DNA of 64,000 nucleotides from Chlorocebus sabaeus (taxonomy: Eukaryota; Chordata; Mammalia; Primates; Cercopithecidae): contig NC_132928.1 of assembly GCF_047675955.1 (NCBI RefSeq), positions 49,842,889 to 49,906,888 on the forward strand. Reading direction: 5' to 3'. The notes beneath the pieces are model-generated. The model ran no database searches. It saw only the letters and a list, made by a program, of their open reading frames with translations, and was not told the DNA's origin. Made by a program: the position numbers and the translations under genes. Shown in pieces: positions 57,875-64,000 of this stretch. Numbering within the stretch: position 1 is the first letter of the stretch; every line of letters starts with the position of its first letter.

Positions 57875-58055
57875 ACACTAGTAATAGCACTTAGTGTCTA
57901 CTATGTGCCAGGTAAGTGTTTTGCATATATGAATTAATTTAACACTCACAACAATCCAGATGATGAGACTGAAGAACACAGAAGTTAAATAACTCTCTAA
58001 GGGCAAACAGCTAAAAAGTGAAGGAATGGAATCCAGGAATTCTGGCTAGACACTA
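57875..58055 (-). mobile_element. MIR SINE
   Basis: TGTCTACTATGTGCCAGG..., ATTAATTTAACACTCACAAC..., AACAGCTAAAAAGTGAAGG. Confidence 0.65.
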
Positions 58056-58153
58056 CCAGCATGTTACAAATCTCCATTTCTATATCAAGAATACATAGGA
58101 AAAATGAGGAAGGGTGGGAAATACACAGAATGCCAAATGCCCATCGCCCGGCT

Positions 58154-58338
58154 TATAATGCCAGGCATGGTGGCCCACACCTATAATCTCAGCACTTTGG
58201 GAGGATGAGGCAGGAGAATTGCTTAAGCCTGGGAGGTCAAGGCTGCAGTGAGCCATGGTCGCATCACTGCACTCAAACCTGGGTGACAGGGCAAGATCCT
58301 GTCTCAAAAAACAAAACCAAAAACAAAAACAGAACCAG
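58154..58338 (+). mobile_element. Alu with internal deletion
   Basis: The left-monomer start joins GGGAGGATGAGGCAGGAGAATTGC; about 110 bp are missing. Confidence 0.9.
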
Positions 58339-58375
58339 GTTATGTACTTATTTTTATTTTATTTTGCTTTTTGGT

Positions 58376-58634
58376 TTTTTTTTTGAGACGGAGTCTCGCT
58401 CTATCGCTCACTGCAAGCTCCGCCTCCTAGGTTCACGCCATTCTCCTGCCTCGGCCTCTCGAGTAGCTGGGACTACCGGCGCCCGCCACCAGGCCTGGCT
58501 AATTTTTTTGTATTTTTAGTAGAGATGGGGTTTCATCATATTAACCAGGATGATCTCTATCTCCTGACCTTGTGATCCGCCTGCCTCGGCCTCCCAAAGT
58601 GCTGGGATTACAGGCGTAAGCCACTGTGCCCGGC
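58376..58634 (-). mobile_element. AluY with small internal deletion
   Basis: TTATGTACTTATTTTTA flanks it at 58340-58356 and 58635-58651. The CTATCGCTCACTGC junction removes about 35 bp. Confidence 0.95.
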
Positions 58635-58688
58635 CTTATGTACTTATTTTTAAAGTGAAATGATGAAATAAAGAATAGGAATTACAGG

Positions 58689-58983
58689 TCAGGCATGGTG
58701 GCTCACGCCTGTAATTCCAGCACTTTGGGAGGCAGAGGCAGGTGGATCACCTGAGGTCAGGAGTTTAAGACCAGCCTGGCCAACAAGGTGAAATCTCGTC
58801 TCTACTAAAAATACAAAAATTAGCCAGGTGTGGTGGTGCACACCTGTAATCCCAGCTACTCGGGGGGCTGAGGCAGGAGAATCACTTGAACCCGGGACGC
58901 AGAGGCTGCAGTGAGCCGATATCGTGCCACTGCACTCCAGCCTGGGTGACAGAGCGAGACTCCGCCTCAAAAAAAAAAAAAAA
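58689..58983 (+). mobile_element. Alu
   Basis: GGAATTACAG flanks it on both sides. Confidence 0.95.
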
Positions 58984-58984
58984 G

Positions 58985-59618
58985 AATTGGAATTACAGAA
59001 ATTTTAAGGAGGTGGTGAGGGGAAAGTGCAGGACTAAAGTATAAAATTACTCATTATTTACAGAGTTTACAAATTTGTTTAGCATTATCTTTTTTTGGGG
59101 GGGATCTTGTTCAACATTATCTTAAGCCTCAAACTGGTATTTTTCTCTCTTTAGTCTTTAGTCAACTCTTTCATTGAATCAACTTAAATTCACATAAACA
59201 ATCAGAACTTGTTAATTAATAACTTGGTTTGAATTTGAAAATCCAGAGATAAAGGTAGTTATCTAATTAAATGAAAACTTCCTAAAAGTGACACTCCAGA
59301 TAGTGTTGTCAGTTCCAATGGCAATGTGATTAGTTTCTCTATAAAATTCAAAAACAACAAATAACTCTTCCTTTGAGCACAAAAATATCTTATTTTCCAC
59401 AAATATCAAAAAAAGCTAAAAGTGATTTGTTTAGATATCACGACATATTATTAATCAGATCTATATATGAAATAATTAATTTTAATAAATATTAAAAGAA
59501 AAATTCACTTTTTATAAAGTAGTAATAAAAATTTGAAAGTTTTTTTTTAAAAAGCAAATTCATGGAATACCGAAGATAGTTCCATGAGAAGAGTCGTATG
59601 TATATAAAGCAACGTTAC
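58985..59618. other. TOR1AIP1 intron, AT-rich unique sequence
   Basis: No repeat family is recognised. Confidence 0.5.
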
Positions 59619-59705
59619 CTCCAGATTCATCAGAATCCCTGGATCTGGCCTTAACAGTAGTGACACTGCTCTGAGAGCTGTCTGGATCATCTTCTTCAGT
59701 TTCTC
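59619..59705 (-). CDS. TOR1AIP1: TOR1AIP1 internal exon (87 nt), acidic serine-rich segment
   Basis: The acceptor TACTTCTCTTTAG (ending 59706) and donor TGGAG|GTAACG bound 87 nt, phase 1-1. The product starts ETEEDDPDSSQSSV and ends RSRDSDESG. This is an acidic, Ser-rich stretch with SxD/E patterns of casein-kinase-2 type, in the nucleoplasmic domain. Confidence 0.93.
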
Positions 59706-60415
59706 CTAAAGAGAAGTAGACAATATACTAGTATAGTCTTATTTTAATGCTCAAAAGATCTGAATTTTAAAAAAACAAGCAAGTAATTTAACATTAAGAG
59801 AAGGCTTTTAGGTTATCAGATACAGATCTGCTGTTTGTTTATCATGCTTATTATTTTGAATCCCAAAGTTCCAAATGAACTAAAATTTAGCTCAATTTGT
59901 GTTCTCTGGGGGCACATAATACTTTCCTAAACAAATATTCACAGTAATATCTAAAAAACTATATTCTAAGCCTTTAATGTGGAGTCAAAAATGAACAGAT
60001 GAGCATTAAACAGTGGAAAAAGTTTATGGGGAGGAAAACTACATATAATTAGTGTGTAGTTAAATTCAGATGTGTGTTTGTGTGTGTGTGTTGGTGGTGG
60101 ATGGGTAGTGTACACACACCTGCACACAAACATTTTATTATGCAGGTGACCACCCTCAGATTATGCTGGGCTTCAACAAAAACTAAATTTTACTCCTGTA
60201 CTTTTCAAACATAAACTGATTATGAGAATTTGGAAAACCGATTATTTTAATACCATAATAGCAAATATTACCTTTGCTTAAAATGAACCCAAATAGACAA
60301 AAGATGCTTAAAATGTAAGGCTATCATCACTCATTCTATCTTTCCTATTATTTCTGCCCAGTTAACAGTTTAGATAAGCATGAATTTTTTTTCATGAAGA
60401 AAAATACATTATTTT
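59706..60415. other. TOR1AIP1 intron, unique with a short (GT)n
   Basis: A GT run lies at about 60071-60092. Nothing else is recognised. Confidence 0.5.
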
Positions 60416-60427
60416 CTGTTCTCACTT

Positions 60428-60724
60428 TTTTTTTTTTTTTTGAGACAGAGTCTCGCTCTGTAGCCCAGGCTGGAGTGCAGTGGCGTGATCTCAGCTCGCT
60501 GCAAGCTCCGCCTCCCGGGTTTAGGCCATTCTCCTGTCTCAGCCTCCCGAGTAGCTGGGACTACAAACGCCCGCCACCTCGCCCGGCTAGTTTTTTGTGT
60601 TTTTTAGTAGAGACGGGGTTTCACCGTGTTAGCCAGGATGGTCTTGATCTCCTGACCTCATGATCCGCCCGTCTCGGCCTCCCAAAGTGCTGGGATTACA
60701 GGCTTGAGCCACCGTGCCCAGCCT
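60428..60724 (-). mobile_element. Young AluY (Old World monkey type), first of three stacked insertions
   Basis: Lies between copies of CTGTTCTCACTT at 60416-60427 and 60725-60736. Variants CCACCTCGCCCGGCTAG and GGCTTGAGCCACC are present. Confidence 0.97.
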
Positions 60725-60741
60725 CTGTTCTCACTTTTTTA

Positions 60742-61044
60742 AGAGATGGGGTCTCACTATGTTGCCCAGGCTGGAGTGCAGTGGCTTTTCACATGTACAA
60801 TCCCATTACTGATCAGCACGGGAGTTTTGACCTGGTCCGTTTCTTAACTGAATGGATTCACCCCTCTTTAGGCAACACGGTGGTCCCCCACTCCCGGGAG
60901 GCCACCATATTGATGCTAAACTTAGTGCAGACACCCAGTCGGCATAGCACACTACAGACAGCCCAGAACTCCTGGACTCAAGTGATCCTCCTGCCTCAGC
61001 ATCCTGAGTAGCTGGGACTATAGGCATGTGCCACAGTCCCCGGC
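60742..61044 (-). pseudogene. RN7SL pseudogene: 7SL RNA (SRP RNA) full-length retropseudogene
   Basis: The minus strand reads a complete 7SL RNA of about 303 nt. It has the Alu-like 5' domain (GCCGGGGACTGTGGC start), then the S domain, which Alus lack (GCTATGCCGACTGGGTGTC, GCACTAAGTTTAGCATCAAT, GGCCTCCCGGGAGTGGGGGA, CAAAACTCCCGTGCTGATCA), then the 3' Alu-like end and TTAAAAAAGTGAGAACAG. Numerous substitutions against 7SL RNA and flanking copies of CTGTTCTCACTT mark it as a retroposed pseudogene, not a functional SRP RNA gene. It lies in a TOR1AIP1 intron, sense to the gene. Confidence 0.95.
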
Positions 61045-61056
61045 TCTGTTCTCACT

Positions 61057-61057
<1 letters not shown>

Positions 61058-61089
<32 letters not shown>

Positions 61090-61371
61090 AGAGGGAGTCT
61101 CGCGCTGTCGCCCAGGCTGGAGTGCAGTGGCCGGATCTCAGCTCACTGCAAGCTCCGCCTCCCGGGTTTACGCCATTCTCCTGCCTCAGCCTCCCGAGTA
61201 GCTGGGACTACAGGCGCCCGCCACCTCGCCCGGCTAGTCTTTTGTATTTTTTAGTAGAGACGGGGTTTCACTGTGTTAGCCAGGATGGTCTCGATCTCCT
61301 GACCTCGTGATCCGCCCGTCTCGGCCTCCCAAAGTGCTGGGATTACAGGCTTGAGCCACCGCGCCCGGCCT
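61058..61371 (-). mobile_element. Young AluY (Old World monkey type), third stacked insertion
   Basis: Lies between CTGTTCTCACTTC at 61046-61058 and 61372-61384. T tract of about 29. Confidence 0.97.
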
Positions 61372-61463
61372 CTGTTCTCACTTCTTAAGTATCTATCAGA
61401 ATGGCTTCTAATGTAAAGAAAAAGACTTCAAATATATATTGTATGATATTTACAAATAAATAC

Positions 61464-61505
61464 CTTCTTCAGAGAAATTGACCTTCTGTTGGACACTGGT
61501 GGCTT
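61464..61505 (-). CDS. TOR1AIP1: TOR1AIP1 internal exon (42 nt), most 5' exon seen
   Basis: The acceptor TTTTCTCTTCTAG (ending 61506) and donor GAAG|GTATTT bound 42 nt encoding ATSVQQKVNFSEE. It is phase 1-1, with its first codon split with an exon that is not visible. I searched 61506-64000 on the minus strand for a preceding exon that fits and found none. The upstream exon should lie beyond the window. Confidence 0.92.
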
Positions 61506-61684
61506 CTAGAAGAGAAAAGCATACATCAAATATTAAACATATAACATCAAAAGTTAAAGCTGAGAAATAAACAAAAGCTTAGGAAAAAAAGTTAAAGCTT
61601 AGGAATAAAAAAAGCATCTCATTTAGGAAAATGAACGTAAGGACACATTAAATACATTCTTTTCCTGTTAAATCACTAAGAATT

Positions 61685-61978
61685 GGCCGGGGGTAGTGGC
61701 TCACGCCTATAATCCCAGCACTTTGGGAGGCCGAGGTGGGTGGATCACTTGAGGTCAGGAGTCTGAGACCAGCCTGGTCAACATGGTAAAACCCTGTCTC
61801 TACTAAAAATACAAATATCAGCCAGGTGTGGTAGTGTATGCCAGCTACTCGGAAGGCTGAGGCAGGAGAACAGTTTGAACCTGGGAAACAGAGGTTGCAG
61901 TGAGCCGAGATCGCGCCACTGTACACCAGCCTGGGCGACAGAGCAAGACTCTGTCTCAAAACAAACAAAAAAAGGAAA
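61685..61978 (+). mobile_element. Alu with small deletion
   Basis: Full-length Alu with the GCCTGTAATCCCA block of the right arm lost (TATGCCAGCTACTCGG). Confidence 0.94.
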
Positions 61979-62885
61979 TGAAGTGTTTAATTTTCCTTCA
62001 GTCACAGGTCTATTTTTACTCTAAAATGTAACCTTTGTATGCAAAAAAAACATTAAATTCTACATTGAGAAATATTCTAGTGTGTATAGGTTTACTATAT
62101 TCTCATTCTCTTATTTGCCAAATCCCCTATACTCCCTTTAAAAACTAACTACACTAACTGGACTGATGAACCAGTTCTTTAAGGCACTGGTATATCCAAA
62201 GAGGAGGAAAGGTAAAGAAAATTCTACTTCCAGCGGGTCCATGTACATCACTGTTTTCCAGAGCAACAGAGAATCTGAACAAAAATAAATAAGCAAAACA
62301 CATCAATTAAACTTGGAACATAGTATTTTTACATGGACTATTGTGAAATTTAAAAAAAAAAAAAGAAGTGAGAAGTACCCAAATGCAGGTATTGCACAAC
62401 TGGGTTAAAATATCACTGAAGGATCATATGTAGAGAAGTAGCGTGATTCAGACTTCTTCAACAAAACTGAGAATATTTCAGTTTTTAGCTCTACTGATTT
62501 TAACCTCAATTTTCTTATTAAAAGGGACAATAACATTATAGAAAGCAACTGCCAACACATTGTATGGTGAATTTGAAAATATTTCTTTTAAATCCATTTA
62601 ATTAGATTAGTATAATACTAGTCAAGCTTTGAGTTCCACTGAAAATACTTCCTCTTGTCAGTGGCAAATGCAAATCAGAATCTGAAATATATTTGCCAGC
62701 ATTTTTTAATTAAAAAAAAAAAAAACTAACCCAGAGAAAACTGCTGATAATACCATGTTACTCTTAAAGAGCTAGACTCTGGTGTATTAGGTACTATTTT
62801 GCTCTAGGTTCCTTAGGAACACTGTCCTTTCTTCTTCTCTTTCTTGAGGAAGAAAAAGGAAAAGTCAAAAAAAATTTTAATTTAA
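61979..62885. other. TOR1AIP1 intron, unique sequence
   Basis: Checked for the missing upstream exon; no candidate with a matching phase and donor was found. Confidence 0.5.
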
Positions 62886-62887
62886 AA

Positions 62888-63027
62888 CAAGAGATGGGGT
62901 TTCACATGATGACCAGGCTGGTCTCAAACTCCTGGCCTCAAGAAATCCTCCCATCTCCTAGCCTATAATCCCAGCACTTTGGTCTCTGAAAGTGCTGGGA
63001 TTACAGCCATGAGCTACACAGCTGGCC
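62888..63027 (-). mobile_element. Alu fragment with internal duplication
   Basis: Antisense left-monomer piece. The AATCCCAGCACTTTGG / AAAGTGCTGGGATTAC palindrome near 62967-63006 shows a local rearrangement. Confidence 0.8.
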
Positions 63028-63493
63028 AAAAATTTTTAACTAATATTTCCATTCCTACAAAAAGGTATTGTTCTCTTTTTGAAGTTTTATTCTCTAAGTG
63101 CATAATTATTATAGTACTTCGTATTTTTGTACAGCAGTTTTACTTTGTTCATTTAGGTAACTATTCACATAGCATGCAAATACAAGATGCTTTCTTAATC
63201 AATAATCATATTTTTGTTATTATCTTAAAATGCTAAGTCCTTAATATTTGCATGATACTATTTGGTTTTCAAAAAACCCTTCACAAATGTTATCTGATTC
63301 CCATCTCATCATAAGGGAAAATTTTCATAAGTAAGGTTCATAGATATCAAGTGACTTATCTAAGGGTATAGGACTAATGTAATAATTAAAAAAAAGCTAA
63401 AAGACCACAGGCTCTTATGACTTCTAGTCTATTACAATTCTACCACCTCATCAGTCTTGTTCATAATAGCACATAATAAGCACTCAATAATTT
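63028..63493. other. TOR1AIP1 intron, weak MIR-like remnant
   Basis: About 63270-63420 has a faint antisense MIR pattern. Otherwise unique. Confidence 0.35.
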
Positions 63494-63790
63494 TTTGTTT
63501 GTTTTGAGACATGGTCTGGTTCTGTCATTCAGGCTGAAGTGCAGTGGTGTGATCTTGGCTTACTGCAACCCCTACCTCCTAGGCTCAAGTCATCCTCCCA
63601 CATCAGCCTCCCAAGTAGCTGTGACTACAGGCACATGTCACCATATCCTGCTAATATTTGTCCTTTTTGTAGAGACAGGGTTTTGTCTGCCATGTTGCCC
63701 AGCTGGTCTCGAACTCTTGAGCTCAATAATCCGCCTACCTCGGCCTCCCAAAGTGCTGGCATTACAGGCACGAGCCACTGCGCTCGGCCA
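63494..63790 (-). mobile_element. Alu (old)
   Basis: Antisense full-length diverged Alu. Confidence 0.92.
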
Positions 63791-64000
63791 ATTTTTTGAA
63801 TAAACGAATAAAGAAAAGGCTGACAGCTGAACTTTTCCTAACATGAGAGGTTCCAACAAACTTCTAAGTGTAATTCATGTAATACAGTAGGCTTTACTAA
63901 AGTCCCATTTATATTTAAGTGTTGTTTTACATAGTTACTTTAAAAATTAGATGGTAGACAAAACCTCTTTAACTATGGCTGAATGGATTTTAGAATCTAT

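Larger units (their letters stand above)
40786..64000 (-). other. TOR1AIP1: TOR1AIP1 gene (LAP1), 3' two thirds; 5' end outside window
   Basis: The gene encodes lamina-associated polypeptide 1, a type II inner-nuclear-membrane protein. Its lumenal domain binds torsin AAA+ ATPases and stimulates their ATP hydrolysis; its nucleoplasmic part contacts lamins. Eight exons can be read on the minus strand. Each has AG/GT borders, and the joined exons stay open with phase 1 at every junction. The last exon ends in the characteristic C-terminus (ALKRGICL). The 5' exons, with the start codon and the N-terminal nucleoplasmic region, must lie beyond 64000. A downstream same-strand CpG promoter at 4-5 kb matches CEP350 in the human 1q25 order. 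Confidence 0.95.

Noticed and set aside
62221..62290. Possible missing TOR1AIP1 upstream exon (acceptor TTTTGTTCAG at about 62284 on the minus strand)
   Set aside because: No donor with the needed phase follows (only CTGGAA|GTAGAA) and the peptide does not resemble LAP1.
1..64000. CRISPR arrays, operons, bacterial promoters, tRNA or rRNA genes
   Set aside because: None seen. The regular short repeats present are primate microsatellites and SINE tails.

Overview
This is nuclear DNA from a primate. It is dominated by Alu elements, with L1, MIR, LTR and old DNA-transposon remains. Several of the youngest Alus (35083-35293, 38283-38577, 60428-60724, 61058-61371) carry variants I associate with cercopithecoid AluY lineages, such as CCACCTCGCCCGGCTAG and a GGCTTGAGCCACC 5' head. 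With non-human residues in the one clear gene, this suggests an Old World monkey. That species call is inference, not a database match.

The one certain protein-coding gene is TOR1AIP1 (LAP1, the inner-nuclear-membrane activator of torsin ATPases). It lies on the minus strand from about 40786 to beyond 64000. Its 3' UTR and last coding exon (42624-43411) encode the transmembrane helix and the whole lumenal domain. Seven short upstream exons lie at 47083-47139, 47501-47545, 52072-52140, 52881-52922, 56651-56707, 59619-59705 and 61464-61505. They join in one continuous frame and all are symmetric (phase 1-1). The first exons and the start codon are outside the window.

The CpG-rich block at about 4140-5110 looks like a TATA-less housekeeping promoter. 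In human, the next gene downstream of TOR1AIP1 in the same orientation is CEP350, and the roughly 36 kb spacing fits. I therefore read this block as the CEP350 promoter and first non-coding exon on the minus strand, and 1-4185 as its first intron. No CEP350 coding exon is visible.

The intergenic stretch (about 5.1-40.8 kb) is layered repeats. It holds two inverted duplications (6948-7126/7709-7887 and 8186-8315/9844-9976), an L1ME fragment invaded by a young L1 and Alus (13.1-16.6 kb), nested LTRs (17.8-18.7 kb), and a broken class I endogenous retrovirus pol region (about 23.7-28.2 kb) holding two Alus, an LTR and a long TTTC run. A three-layer Tigger/Tigger/Alu nest lies at 33659-35585. Two gene-like traces stand out: a protein-like decayed stretch at about 19542-19990 and a 102-nt open, splice-bounded exon candidate at 33150-33251 with a consensus branch point.

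Within TOR1AIP1 introns are a decayed hAT-Charlie transposon (44473-46032) and a full-length 7SL RNA pseudogene (60742-61044) sandwiched between two Alus that used the same target sequence. The most unusual signals are the near-identical inverted duplication at 7 kb, the candidate 102-nt exon, and the in-phase 45-nt TOR1AIP1 exon that I do not recall in the human reference protein. All coordinates and identities were read by eye; no alignment was run.
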